NCBI GenBank assembly: GCA_911728435.2 | Contig: OU452199.1 | Location: 22,020,860-22,084,859 of the forward strand | Origin: Apoderus coryli | Lineage: Eukaryota; Arthropoda; Insecta; Coleoptera; Attelabidae | Direction of reading: 5' to 3' | DNA: 64,000 bases | Notes under the pieces: model-generated | What the model was told of the DNA's origin: nothing | Database searches by the model: none | The model's input: only the letters and a program-made list of their open reading frames with translations | In this document: piece by piece, positions 10,045-22,913 of the stretch | Layout of the letters: every line of letters begins with the position of its first letter | How positions within the stretch are numbered: the stretch's first letter is position 1 | Position numbers and translations under genes: made by a program

Positions 10045-13000
10045 CCTGTTTACATTTAGAACGGATTTAATATGGTATTATAAGCAAATCCAAATGCAAA
10101 AGCTATTGGGATTAATTTGTAGTTTTCAGATTCTATCAGGATTGCCCAATAGAACCTGTTTACATTTAGAACGGATTTAATATGGTTTTATAAGCAAATC
10201 CAAATGCAAAAGCTATTGGGATTAATTTGTAGTTATCAGTTTCTATCAGGATTGCCCAATAGAACCTGTTCACATTTAGAACGGATTTAATATGGTATTT
10301 TAAGCAAATCCAAATGAAAAAGCTATTGGGATTAATTTGTATTTATCAGATTCTATCAGGATTGTCCAATAGAACCTGTTTACATTTAGAACGGATTTAA
10401 TATGGTTTTATAAGCAAATCCAAATGCAAAAGCTATTGGGATTAATTTGTAGTTATCAGTTTCTATCAGGATTGCCCAATAGAACCTGTTTACATTTAGA
10501 ACGGATTTAATATGGTTTTATAAGCAAATCCAAATACAAAAGCTATTGGGATTAATTTGTAGTTATCAGTTTCTATCAGGATTGCCCAATAGAACCTGTT
10601 CACATTTAGAACGGATTTAATATGGTATTATAAGCAAATCCAAATGCAAAAGCTATTGGGATTAATTTGTAGTTATCAGTTTCTATCAGGAATGCCCAAT
10701 AGAACCTGTTTACATTTAGAACGGATTTAATATGGTTTTATAAGCAAATCCAAATGCAAAAGCTGTTGGAATTAATTTGTATTTATCAGATTCTATCAGG
10801 ATTGCCCACTAGAACCTGTTTACATTTAGAACGGATTTAATATGGTTTTATAAGCAAATCCAAATGCAAAAGCTATTGGGATTAATTTGTAGTTATCAGT
10901 TTCTATCAGGATTGCCCAATAGAATCTGTTCACATTTAGAACGGATTTAATATGGTTTTATAAGCAAATCCAAATGCAAAAGCTATTGGGATTAATTTGT
11001 AGTTATCAGTTTCTATCAGGATTGCCCAATAGAACCTGTTTGCATTTAGAACGGATTTAATATGGTTTTATAAGCAAATCCAAATACAAAAGCTATTGGG
11101 ATTAATTTGTAGTTATCAGTTTCTATCAGGATTGCCCAATAGAACCTGTTCACATTTAGAACGGATTTAATATGGTATTATAAGCAAATCCAAATGCAAA
11201 AGCTATTGGGATTAATTTGTAGTTATCAGTTTCTATCAGGATTGCCCAATAGAACCTGTTTACATTTAGAACGGATTTAATATGGTTTTATAAGCAAATC
11301 CAAATGCAAAAGCTGTTGGAATTAATTTGTATTTATCAGATTCTATCAGGATTGCCCACTAGAACCTGTTTACATTTAGAACGGATTTAATATGGTTTTA
11401 TAAGCAAATCCAAATGCAAAAGCTATTGGGATTAATTTGTAGTTATCAGTTTCTATCAGGATTGCCCAATAGAACCTGTTCACATTTAGAACGGTTTTAA
11501 TATGGTATTATAAGCAAATCCAAATGCAAAAGCTATTGGGATTAATTTGTAGTTATCAGTTTCTATCAGGATTGCCCAATAGAACCTGTTTACATTTAGA
11601 ACGGATTTAATATGGTTTTATAAGCAAATCCAAATGCAAAGGCTATTGGGATTAATTTGTAGTTATCAGTTTCTATCAGGATTGCCCAATAGAACCTGTT
11701 TACATTTAGAACGGATTTAATATGGTTTTATAAGCAAATCCAAATGCAAAAGCTATTGGGATTAATTTGTAGTTATCAGTTTCTATCAGGATTGCCCAAT
11801 AGAACCTGTTTACATTTAGAACGGATTTAATATGGTTTTATAAGCAAATCCAAATGCAAAGGCTATTGGGATTAATTTGTAGTTATCAGTTTCTATCAGG
11901 ATTGCCCAATAGAACCTGTTTACATTTAGAACGGAGTTAATATGGTTTTATAAGCAAATCCAAATGCAAAAGCTATTGGGATTAATTTGTAGTTATCAGT
12001 TTCTATCAGGATTGCCCAATAGAACCTGTTTACATTTAGAACGGATTTATTATGGTTTTATAAGCAAATCCAAATGCAAAAGCTATTGGGATTAATTTGT
12101 AGTTATCAGTTTCTATCAGGATTGCCCAATAGAACCTGTTTACATTTAGAACGGATTTAATATGGTTTTATAAGCAAATCCAAATGCAAAAGCTATTGGG
12201 ATTAATTTGTATTTATCAGATTCTATCAGGATTGCCCAATAGAACCTGTTTACATTTAGAACGGATTTAATATGGTTTTATAAGCAAATCTAAATGGAAA
12301 AGCTATTGGGATTAATTTGTATTTATCAGATTCTAGCAGGATTGCCCAATAGAACCTGTTTACATTTAGAACGGATTTAATATGGTATTATAAGCAAATC
12401 CAAATGCAAAAGCTATTGGGATTAATTTGTATTTATCAGATTCTATCAGGATTGCCCAATAGAACCTGTTTACATTTAGAACGGATTTAATATGGTTTTA
12501 TAAGCAAATCTAAATGCAAAAGCTATTGGGATTAATTTGTATTTATCAGATTCTAGCAGGATTGCCCAATAGAACCTGTTTACATTTAGAACGGATTTAA
12601 TATGGTTTTATAAGCAAATCTAAATGCAAAAGCTATTGGGATTAATTTGTATTTATCAGATTCTAGCAGGATTGCCCAATAGAACCTGTTCACATTTAGA
12701 ACGGATTTAATATGGTATTATAAGCAAATCCAAATGCAAAAGCTATTGGGATTAATTTGTATTTATCAGATTCTATCAGGATTGCCCAATAGAACCTGTT
12801 TACATTTTGAACGGATTTAATATGGTATTATAAGCAAATCCAAATGCAAAAGCTATTGGGATTAATTTGTATTTATCAGATTCTAGCAGGATTGCCCAAT
12901 AGAACCTGTTTACATTTAGAACGGATTTAATATGGTTTTATAAGCAAATCCAAATGCAAAAGCTATTGGGATTAATTTGTATTTATCAGATTCTATCAGG

Positions 13001-13145
13001 ATTGCCCACTAGAACCTGTTTACATTTAGAACGGATTTAATATGGTTTTATAAGCAAATCCAAATGCAAAAGCTATTGGGATTAATTTGTAGTTATCAGA
13101 TTCAATCAGGATTGCCCACTAGAACATGTTTATATCTAGAACGGA
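10045..13145. repeat. 110-bp tandem array, about 28 units
   Basis: Successive copies begin cctgtttacatttagaac at exact 110-base spacing (10045, 10155, 10265, 10375 and so on). Units differ at a few positions. Several variants recur 550 bases apart, for example aaatacaaaag at about 10535 and 11085, and gctgttggaatt at about 10763 and 11313, marking a five-unit higher-order duplication. No open reading frame runs through it. Confidence 0.97.
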
Positions 13146-16100
13146 TTTAAATGTAAATCCCTGTATATTATTATAAATAAATTATAACTCTTCAATTTTG
13201 TTGAAAAACGTTAAGGTCTATAGTATTATAGGATTACTTACCTCTTCGTCGAATTAATTTTCATTTATTATTATTATTTTTTATATATGTCTAGAATTAT
13301 TGTTTTAAAAAACCATAACTTTGGGATTTGTGGAAGCAAAAAAAAGTCTGCACTCGGTTACATGTACTTTTTTTCTATTTTAAAATTACATGTCAATATT
13401 TATCTCAATGTTCACCTAAAACAAAATATAAAATATTTTATATAGCAAAATATTAATAATACTTAATCGATGAGTAGAAACAAGTACGTTTTATCACTTC
13501 ACCAAACATAATTTTTTTAATGTATACGCGCGTTTTGGTAACAATGTTAGCATCTTCAAAAGAGAACTAAAATGCTTAGTCAACATCACTTGAAAATAAA
13601 ATAAAAGTGATTTGAAATGAAGTGGTAAGACGTGTGCTTAATTGTCTAATAATTACAATTAATAAAATAGTTTATTCTCACAGTATAGTAGTAGTAGTAG
13701 TATAGTAATAACACAAATAACGTCAATTTTATCAAATGACATAAAAACGGTAGCAAAACATGTTTCGTAAGTAGAAACTGTAATCATTAACATTAGGTAC
13801 ATACGAAAACAAAGATATCAAAATCATAATTCAATTATGTTTTATTTAGAACATATTAATATTCTTTGAACTAACATATATTTTTTTGTCATACATATAT
13901 TATGTGAAATGATGAATACTAAATTTTTACGCGAAATGAATAATCATAATATACCTAATTATTTAATTTATATCAGGCAAGTGTCTGGTCTTTTAAAATC
14001 ACCACACTGACGTAGGCGTAAAGAAGTTTAAAGACGTCTTGTCTTGGGTTTCAATAATAATCTGATTATGGAAATGTTTTAGAAGATAGATATTGTGAAC
14101 TAAATAAGTAGCCATTTAAGTTTTAGGGCTCCATAATATATTGAGCGGCTAAGTTTAATGAAAATTATTTTTGGAATGTTATCATAAATAAGTGTTTTAG
14201 GTCATTTTATACGTAAATAAGTACTTGTTGAACCAAATTTGGTAAACCATAAACATTTCTAAGTTCTGAACTTTTGGCAAAATAAAAAAAAAACATAACT
14301 ACCTAAAAATCTTACTGGGCTTGCCTGAAGACAGTAGATACACCACATAGCCACATAGTAAACTTGGTCTACATACGCGATATAAAATGAGTGCCTTAGA
14401 GAATCCCGTGAAAAGTGTATAAAACGAATAAACCCAATATTTTTGTCGACTATAAAATAAAGATGTTAGGACTTTTTTTATAGAAAAAAGTATAACATAA
14501 AATTGTTATTGAATAATACTAACTTTCCGTTCCTCATGTCTTATTGTCTAAAATATCTTCACTCTCTACGTTTATTTCTTCAGAGGTTTCCGTATTCTCT
14601 TTTAAATTATTATTTTTCATCCCATCTAAAAAGAATTTCAAGTCATGACTAACTTTTTGTGGAAAAGTTAGACATTGGAATATTAAAATATCAGTTATGA
14701 AAATACTGTTAAGCAGTTCATTACATAAACAATACTTTTATTTAATTGGTACTTACCACAGCTCTGCCGGGGCGCCCTATTAATATCGGATATCTTTATC
14801 CCAATCCAGGTATTTACTTTTGATAACTGGGTACGCATGGCGAATTCATCAGTCCCTTTTTTAATTAAATAAAATGTTGCATTATCTGAAAATGCAAAAC
14901 GAATCAGTTCCATGTATTGGCTTCAGATATGCCATCTAAATATGCCCAAACAGAAATAAAATTAGAATAAATAAGCCATTCTTACAGCGAGCGGTGTGCA
15001 ATTTTAATAGCAAAGTAAAAAACAAATGTCACCACAAATATGTTTTATATTAACGCCTTTATAGAGACACGTTTCGAGAGTATAATACACTCATCATTAG
15101 CCTGCAGCAACCTAGTGCTGGAAAACCGAACAATTAAACATTCACATTTCAATGCAGAACCTGTTCTGGGGAGCATTTAAGAGTTTAAATGGTAAAACGT
15201 AAGTATTTACAATACAAACATTGTAATAACGGTATTTATATTGCTACAGACTGATGATGAGAGTGATATATCACAGAAACATGTTTATATAGTAATTCCG
15301 ACTAATATCTGCATTGATAATTAAAGTATTATTAGAATCATGCTGCTAAAAAAATTGGAGATGTCATCGGACAGGGTTCTTGTTAATTTTCCAGACTGAA
15401 TAAGAGATATTATAATTAGGTGGATGAGACAGAAATGTACTTGAAGATTGATATTGAAATATAGAAAGAATCTTCCAGATGACAAATTTGCCCACAAACA
15501 AAACCTTATATTGCAGACGTACAAGAATCATAGAACAACGGCAGACTTATCGCACTGAATACAAAATTTGTTTAAAAACATTGCAAAGAATAATAAATTA
15601 AATTATTGGTGTGGAAATAAAATAAACTTCCTGAATTGGTTTTTTTACCTTTGTGTCATAAGGAAAATCTGCCTCACGATCATAATGAAACCTATAAAAC
15701 GGTAGCAAGTGAGAACCTAAAAGTTCCATTTTAGTCATGATATCAATGATACTTGAACGTTCAAAATTATACGGTTTTCAAAATACCAAAGCTACCTTCT
15801 AAGGAGAAACTGTGTTCTTGGTAAGGTTTCTACAAAAATAGCAAGCAAACACTTTATAAACTACTAAGTACTAGATGGATAAAGCTAAAAAATATGATTT
15901 CACTCTTACTTAATTTTGAAACAACGTCGAAGACATTTTTGGCAACCATTGAACATTTAATAACTCATTTGTTGCTTTCAGTTGTTCCCTCAAATTATTT
16001 AGTCTCATTGGCTTTCGTGAATTTTCTTTCAGAATTTCCTCTGGGTTTAACATTTTAATTCGCTTTTCCCTTATCTGCGTTTTTTTCGCTTATCTGCGTT

Positions 16101-18684
16101 TTCAGAGCATCAATATCGCCTAAAACAACATGATTTATTTAGATTTACAGACGAATATAAATTTAAAAAGTAATCAATAATAAAAATAGCAAAAATACCT
16201 TCAATATATAAAATACATGCATCATAGTACTGCTGCTCTACTGGCCACTTTAATTTATATTTTTTATAAAACATTATATTGTAAGTTTTTTTATATCATC
16301 GGTGATTCCAATCTCCTGTACTATATCATCATCAAGGAATCTGAGATAAGCATACCCCATACTAAAAAGTGTAAAAAGTTCTTAAATATTCTCATTAATT
16401 CTCAATTATTAATATAATAATAAATTATCATTAATTCTTTAGATCTTTCATCTCCCAAAAGTCTTGAATGCGTGTATAAATTGAAGAAAATTTAATAAAA
16501 TAAAAATTGTTAAAATAACAACAAATAATGTTCAATATTTCACCGTTTTGGAAAATTTAACACATTTTTTTTATTAATTGATTGTGGTGAAATATCTATT
16601 ATTACAGTACCTATATGTACAGGGTGTATTCTGGTTGATGGTATACACTTTGTTTTGTTGTTTTGGGAAAAGTAACTAAGTACGAATATTTTGAAAATGT
16701 AAGTCAATACTTAAGTTGGATTTTTTCGATATAGTTAATTAGGTAGACAACTATTAAAACGTTTTTTTCTTTATTCACGTTGATAATGTTCACAAGAATA
16801 AGTGTATTCTACCACTTCACCCAAATTACATATTATAGTGACAATATTGTAGGCTGATAGATTAGGTATTAGTACAGCTAATACACACAATTAGCTGTCG
16901 TATTAGGTTGATCTGAATAATCACTTACATTTTCAAAACAATCGTATGGTTACTTGTCGCAAAACTTCCAATATACCATCGACATCGACCAGCAATCAAC
17001 CTGTATCTTATACAAATAACCATAGGTACCAAAGATTAATATACATAATATATTATTTATATTAATCTTTGCCTATACTGTGTATCTACTACATTGCGTG
17101 CGTACTAATGATAATGATTACTATAATATTATATTAGCAGAGCATAGGCCATGTTTTTATTCCTTATAAAGACAATCATATACCTTGGTAAAAAGAATAA
17201 TTTATTTGCTTACCTGCCTCTTATAATTCGGAATCAATTTTCTCACACCGTCGTTAACAAATCACAACACAACCCACAACACAAAGTTATTTAGTTATTT
17301 TATGCTGTTAGATAGTCATAGATAAAAGATATTATAATATATATTTAGGTTAGCATTTACACTTATTTTATTACACAATTGAGATAGAGTAATTAACATA
17401 TTATTGATAATGAAAAACAAAACATAAACCGACGCCATAACAAAACACGATGCTAGAAATGGAATTTGGGAATTCCCCTTTGTTGTTTGTGTGTGGGTGT
17501 GTGGTATGGTCCGGCTAGGCTAGATTAAGTAAAAAATTGTACCGCAGCAGTGTTTGTCATAGGGAATTATCAAATTGTAACATATTTTATTTGACAATTC
17601 CAAAATCAAGATTATTACAGACCTTGTTGTCTGATTATTATGCATGAGTTTATTTAGTTGACGATAGTTTTTTATTGTTTTCTGGAATATATAATGACGA
17701 CATAGAGATTGCAACAGATGTTTTAATTACATTTAGATATTTTGACTTTTTATATAAAGACAATAACAAAATATGCGCCATAGCAATTAATATAATACTA
17801 GATAATAGGTATATAAATATACGCTATTATTGTTATAGATAGAGAATAGTAGGTATTAAATAAGCTACCAAAATTGAGTTATGACGACATACATGTTGTA
17901 TTCAGACACACTTCTGGATGTGATTGTATTAATATTCATGTCTTCACCCATTCTATAATAATTTTGAAATATACTATGATTATGGTATAATTCTATACCG
18001 TGTCAGAAGTCAGCTGCAATCGGCAACACTGAACTCTGAACTATTCCCAAGCGTCAAGCATAAACCACTATACCTACTTACTAGTTGCCAGATTTAGGTC
18101 AAATCCGCAGTTTTGTCGCGATTTTCTTAATAAAATATTCAAATATATTTGATATATTTATTATAAACTAAAATATAAATGGTGATATATATTATAGGTT
18201 GTCCATTATTTCAATTTTAGTTTTTTTCTTATTAGTTATTTTTTTATTTATTTAGTTATCATGTCATAGGCAAAACCAGGAGCAAATGTATGTTCATGCC
18301 AACGCAATTGTGACTCTTTTGATATACTTTGCTATTTTTTCTTATGCAAAAAAATGTAATTAAACTTTGAATACCTATCTGTGCGTTAGTAAAATTTACT
18401 ATGTATATAATTATGTATATAGGTAGGTAATATCAAAGATTAATGTCTTTGGTAATAGTGAAGGCTATACCTCGGCAACACTGAGTATTAGTAAATGATC
18501 AGCGTTGCCGGTTGTAACATAATAATTATTACAATTTTGCACTAAATCTGGTACTAAATTTGTACTGTAAAATGAATTTAATGAATCTGTACTAGGATTT
18601 TTTATATACTAAATTGGCCAACAATTGACCTTTTTTTCTTGGTGACGTAACATAATATGTTGTAAAATCTGAGCAGCTTGGAAT
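13146..18684. other. Body of the left copy outside the gene
   Basis: Mostly AT-rich DNA matching 29640-35834 in reverse. Contents I can support besides the gene at 14533-16355: a MITE-like unit at about 16610-17030 with imperfect inverted ends (cagggtgtattctggttgat and its counterpart), a hairpin at about 17034-17085 around caaagattaatat, and two facing hammerhead-like motifs at 15071-15100 and 15251-15279. Short frames elsewhere look accidental. Confidence 0.55.
14533..16355 (-). pseudogene. Spliced gene of unknown family in the left copy
   Basis: Minus-strand exons with plausible splice sites. The last exon is 14533-14625 (ends DILDNKT, stop). The one before it, 14757-14885, lies between an ATTTTCAG acceptor and a GTAAGTACC donor and encodes FYLIKKGTDEFAMRTQL and WIGIKISDINRAPRQSC. 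These two join in frame (Cys then Asp). An exon ending at 15649 encodes MELLGSHLLPFYRFHYDREA. An exon starting at 16119 encodes MLNPEEILKENSRKP and LREQLKATNELLNVQWL. A short exon starting at 16199 encodes KWPVEQQYYDACILYIE and joins the previous exon in frame through Gly-Asp. A further stretch at about 16290-16355 encodes YLRFLDDDIVQEIGI, loosely SAM-like. Frameshifts and a short internal duplication (ACGCAGATAAG repeated) show decay. I do not recognise the protein; captured host gene and element-encoded accessory gene both remain possible. Confidence 0.5.
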
Positions 18685-19545
18685 CTGGAGATTTGGAATA
18701 CCTTATTGAAACCAATAAATTGCAAATAAAGAATTTCCTATTAATCCATATTGAAACCAATTCGTTTTGTGGCAATTTTTATTCAGTACTTCCATATTAA
18801 ACGCAATTGAAATAAGCAGTTTTATGCCGCATAAAAACTAATTCAAACTGATAAAACCAAATTAAACATTTGATTTGGAATACCTTATTGAAACCAATAA
18901 ATTCAAAATAAAGAATTTCTTATTAATCTATAATGAAACCAATTCGTTCCATGGTAATTTTTATTCAGTACTTCCATATTAAACGCAATTGAAATAAGCA
19001 GTTTTATGCCGCGTAAAAACTAATTCAAACTGATAAAACCAAATTAAACATTTGATTTGGAATACCTTATTGAAACCAATAAATTCCAAATAAAGAATTT
19101 CTTATTCATCCATATTGAAACCAATTCGTTCCATGGTAATTTTTATTCAGTACTTCCATATTAAACGCAATTGAAATAAGCAGTTTTATGCCGCATAAAA
19201 ACTAATTCAAACTGATAAAACCAAATTAAACATTTGATTTGGAATACCTTATTGAAACCAATAAATTCCAAATAAAGAATTTCTTATTAATCCATATTGA
19301 AACCAATTCGTTCCATGGTAATTTTTATTTAGTACTTACATATTAAACGCAATTGAATAAGCAGTTTTATGCCGCATAAAAACTAACTCAAACTGATAAA
19401 ACCAAATTAAACATTTGATTTGGAATGCCTTATTGAAACCAACAATTCCCAAATAAAGAATTTCTTATTAATCCATATTGAAACCAATTCGTTTTATGGC
19501 AATTTTTATTCAGTAATTCCATATTAAACACTATTCATTTTAACC
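18685..19545. repeat. 182-bp tandem array, about 5 units
   Basis: Repeated blocks starting tttggaataccttattgaaa, each with a ccgcataaaaactaattc segment, at about 182-base spacing. Inverse of the array at 27640-29630. Confidence 0.95.
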
Positions 19546-19815
19546 TATTAAATCCGTATAAAACCCACTTTGTTTTGAATCTGTAATGGCATATTAGATC
19601 TAATCATATTTAAAACTTATAGAGACCAATACAATTCCATTGATGTGTTTTATATGTATATCCAAATAAACCCAAACCATATTGAATCATATAAGATTAC
19701 TATTAAAATAACATAGAGCTTGTCAAAGCCAGATTAAAAACTAGGTATATTCACTTATAGATACTTATAGATCCAGATCAAGTTTTAATATGATTCTATA
19801 CGGTATTTTCAACAG

Positions 19816-21600
19816 GGGCAGCGGCATCACCATTGCTCTCTTCCAGGATTGCGGGAAGACGGAGTTTAAAAGACAAAAGTTCATCACATGAGTGATATAG
19901 GGCAAAAGGTAAGGCCGAAATAAGAAAAGGGTACTAACATTGACCATCGCTTCCTGTTGCTTTCGTTTTTATTTTCCTTGTAACGTTCACTGCTACAAAA
20001 TTAAATTGCTCAGAACTCAAGTCATGAACCAAATTGTCGTACTGGGAGAGAACATCATCGCTGGGCTTCAAGCTGGGAACAGAGTTGATAAAATAACTAT
20101 TATTCGAGTCAGCGTTGAAGGCAATTCCGCAGATACTTTATTTTTTATATTTAAAAATTTGAGAGCACTCCATGTGTCTTTCTGATCTGTAATATTAAGT
20201 TTGTGACAGTAATATGCCTTTTTTTCCCTGCGAACCGCAGCTGTAAACATATTTCTCAAAGTTTTATAGTTATTTCTATCTGCTTCGATCCTTGTTTTTT
20301 TGTATTTGGTCATAGCCTTATCTCTGTTTTTTTTTTAATGCACGCAAACCCAAAGTCAACCATGGTGCATAAGGTTTACTGATTCGAAACGTACGATAAG
20401 GTGCATAAATATTAAGTAACTGTAACATACTAGGGAGTTAAGGCAAAGCCAGTGACGTATACGTAAACGTATCTTTTGACATCTACGGATGCGCTCTTTA
20501 AATTTATGATACGTTTAACGATACGAAGGCCGTAAACATATGTACCTCTACGCGTATCGTATACTTAAACGTATTGAGCCGATTGTTGTCGGAATTACAT
20601 GAACTTGTACGAATATCTATATTAAAAATTAAGCTAAGCTATTTTGCAATAAATACTTTATTATTATAATTAGTAGTAGTTTATTTTGTAACAATTATAT
20701 ACATTTTTCTGTTATTGTTTATAGGTATACATAATAAAATATATAGGTATATGGTTAATAATTAAAAAAAAAATAATATTAACAACATAGTAAATGGAAG
20801 TAGAAAAATCTAAGAGTCTTTTTCTCAAGTAAAGTGTTATCTCTACCTTCCGCATATACGATACGTATTGGATGGCACCTTAACTCTATTTTGAATGACT
20901 GCTTATCTAGTGTAAACATAACCAAAATCTCACGTTTACGTATGGAGATACGTATACGTTCTCGGTTTTGCCTTAACTTAATATTTACATTAAAATCTCC
21001 CATACATAATATGTGATCCACCGTACCCATAAATGATGAAATAGTATTTTCAAAGACTTGTAAAAAGGCTGTAAAATTGTCTCTGGGATGATGGTACACA
21101 ACACCTATCGCTATTTTAACACTCCCCAACTTCACCTGAATCCACAACTGTTCAATTTCATGACTACTATTAACCACGATGTAATCAATGTCTGTTCTGA
21201 CATAAATCCCAACACCACCTCCCCGTCCAACTCTGTCCACTCTGACGAAACTGTAACCAGGTATACCGATAGCTCTATCCGAAATATTGGCATCCAACCA
21301 ACTTTCTGTGAGCGCCATAATATCGAAACATTTATCACTCAGGACACCACAAAAATTGTCAAAATGAGCTATAAGCGACCAAACATTTAGGTGTGCACAA
21401 TTGAAATAGTTCTCATACATAGTGCTTATTTAATAACAATAAAAAAAGAAAAACAAAAAAATATTAATCAAACAATTTGTTAAATACAGAATCAAAAAAC
21501 AAAATAACCGACAGTTATAATAAAATATAAAATATTATAATAAAAATATAAATTTCTACGAAATTTGGAAATGAAAAGATTAATAAACGCTTATACAAAT
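19816..21600 (-). pseudogene. Jockey-like non-LTR element, EN and start of RT
   Basis: The N-terminal endonuclease begins at about 21420 with NCAHLNVWSL, MALTESWLDA, GRGGGVGIYVR and ends at CMGDFNVN. Such APE-type endonucleases nick target DNA so that the RT can prime from it. A 531-bp TTAA-flanked MITE interrupts it at 20442-20972, and part of the second half of EN is missing. Reading resumes at about 20425 with APYRTFRISKPYAPWLT, then DRNNYKTLRNMFTAAVRREK, ATGSDG and MNFCLLNSVFPQSWKRAMV, all typical of the EN-RT linker and first RT block. RT is then cut at 19816 by the large element. Frames change several times. Its 3' UTR may be the piece at 9803-10044. Confidence 0.8.
20442..20972. mobile_element. 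TTAA-flanked MITE inside the endonuclease
   Basis: TTAA at 20438-20441 and 20973-20976 flanks a 531-bp unit with ends GGCAAAGCC and GGTTTTGCC (imperfect inverted repeats). The interior has many TACGTATACG and AAACGTATC motifs in both orientations. TTAA duplication is typical of piggyBac and Kolobok superfamilies. It carries no gene. Confidence 0.75.
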
Positions 21601-21623
21601 TAAGAATTAAATTAAATTAAATA

Positions 21624-22237
21624 TTATTGACAATATATATATGGCCCTTGTTTGACTAAAATTGCTGAGAACAGGATTCAGTTGATGCAGAATTCAGGCA
21701 CACGGCTTGTATGTGGAATTCGTAGGGGTGAAAGAGGCTAGCAATAAGATTAAGGAAATCGGCTGGTTAAGAAAGAAACAACGTCGGATTTTCATTCACT
21801 AATTTTGATTAAGAAAAATCATCAGATGGAAATAGGTGGAATACTTATATGAAATATTGAAGTTTCGGGGTTCGGTGTATGATGTGAATATTCCTCATAA
21901 AACTGTCATTACGCCACCGCTAGACTCAACATCAATCCTTGAGCGGTCATTTTTCTATACGGTTTCAAAATATTTCAACGCTCTACCGGAGAATATAAAA
22001 AGTTTACAGGGGTTTTCGTTTAAGAGCGCTGTCTGACACGTAATAGAACAAATTAATTTGTAAACATAAGCTACCTACTTAATTTGGCCAGTGATGTAAA
22101 ACGATTTTCAGATAGGTTTAAGCTAAAATGTAAGTTACGTTTAGGTTAAGTTAGGAAGCACTGCTTCAACTTTTATAAACATTTCTTTTTTACTAATAAA
22201 GTATTTATTATTGTTGTGTTTATTATTATTATTATTA
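21624..22237 (+). pseudogene. Non-LTR 3' fragment carried within P copy 1
   Basis: 5'-truncated non-LTR retrotransposon end. It encodes the C terminus of an RT protein (STSILERSFFYTVSKYFNAL, then PENIKSLQGFSFKSAV and a stop at 22036), then a 3' UTR with gttaagttaggaagcactgc, an AATAAAG signal and a (TTA)n tail. The RT core is absent. The same fragment, at the same place, occurs in P copy 2 at 42948-43562. Confidence 0.75.
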
Positions 22238-22582
22238 AAAATCACCCAATCATGTCAACATTTAACTGATACCACCACTCAAGGCTGTTTTCAATCACTA
22301 CGACACACCACAAATATTTCTGAAATTGACAGCGAAATTATTATGTACTTAAATATTTTTACAAAAATGAAAATACAGTACTGTGGTTAGAAACCGAAAA
22401 CTATAACAAAATGGCGGCGTCATACGTCACAGTTTATTTCAAAGTGCCAACGTGGAGTCGGAATGCTGTACTTATTAATGCTGTGCAAAAACTATATTAT
22501 GACAACTGTCAAAGTCAAAGAGAACTGTGTCACGGATTATTATATAAGCAGATGCGACACATATATATTTTAAACTAATTAA

Positions 22583-22866
22583 TGTTGGATATTTACGTTT
22601 TATTAAGTTAAGTGTTTCAGTCGTCACTAGAGGCGCCACATGTATGTGTTAGGAAACCATATGACTGTATCTACTTCTTTTATATTATACTTAGGTTTCA
22701 ATGTAATGTCAAATATCTTCACTACTGTCAATTGAAATTATATTTTAATGCAAGTTGTTATTGTTCTCTGTAAAATTGTAAAAGACTACTATAGTAGTAG
22801 TATAATAAAAGTTGCTGTTTGTTTAGCCATTAGAACCAAAATTCTTAAATTATTTATCAAATAACA
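22583..22866 (-). repeat. 3' LTR of a copia element
   Basis: 284 bp starting TGTTGGATATT and ending AACA on the plus strand. On the coding (minus) strand it is directly preceded by the polypurine tract CTAGTGGGGG (22867-22876), which fixes its inner edge. The segment outside it, 22486-22593, recurs at 25433-25541, including the first 11 bases of this LTR, so the LTR could really extend further left. Confidence 0.65.
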
Positions 22867-22913
22867 CCCCCACTAGTTTAAAATGTCCAAACACCAAAAT
22901 ATAAACTTAGAAA

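Larger units (their letters stand above)
10045..19815 (-). mobile_element. Large TIR element with subterminal satellites, left copy (one end missing)
   Basis: Near-identical in content to 27354-36872 but inverted. Its right terminus at 19815 reads GGTATTTTCAACAGGG, the complement of the right copy's left end. Inward come about 270 bp of unique terminal DNA, a 182-bp array (18685-19545), a body of about 5.5 kb with a decayed spliced gene, and a 110-bp array (10045-13145). The outer terminus beyond that array is absent: the array abuts a non-LTR 3' end. It interrupts the RT of a minus-strand non-LTR element at 19816. No transposase motif was recognised. Confidence 0.8.
9176..22485 (+). mobile_element. 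THAP-type P element, copy 1, split by nested insertions
   Basis: DNA transposon of the P superfamily. The left terminus reads ACAGTATAATAAATAATACA and the right terminus, complemented, ACAGCATTAATAAGTACAGC, giving about 31-bp imperfect inverted repeats that continue into AGTATTCTGACT and AGCATTCCGACT. P sequence occupies 9176 to about 9812 and about 22238-22485. Between them are a minus-strand non-LTR element (9803-21600) and a plus-strand non-LTR 3' fragment (21624-22237). A 71-bp unit is tandemly repeated (starting at 9681 and 9752). The right flank is CAAAAACT, not the CTATTGAC of the left flank. Only the first exon of the transposase is recognisable, so it cannot be autonomous. Confidence 0.75.

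Noticed and set aside
10045..13145. CRISPR-like regular repeats
   Set aside because: Units are contiguous 110-bp tandem copies with no unique spacers, in an insect-type genome.
16217..16417. Plus-strand frame of 66 residues
   Set aside because: Antisense to the exon-like blocks of the spliced gene and of AT-rich composition.
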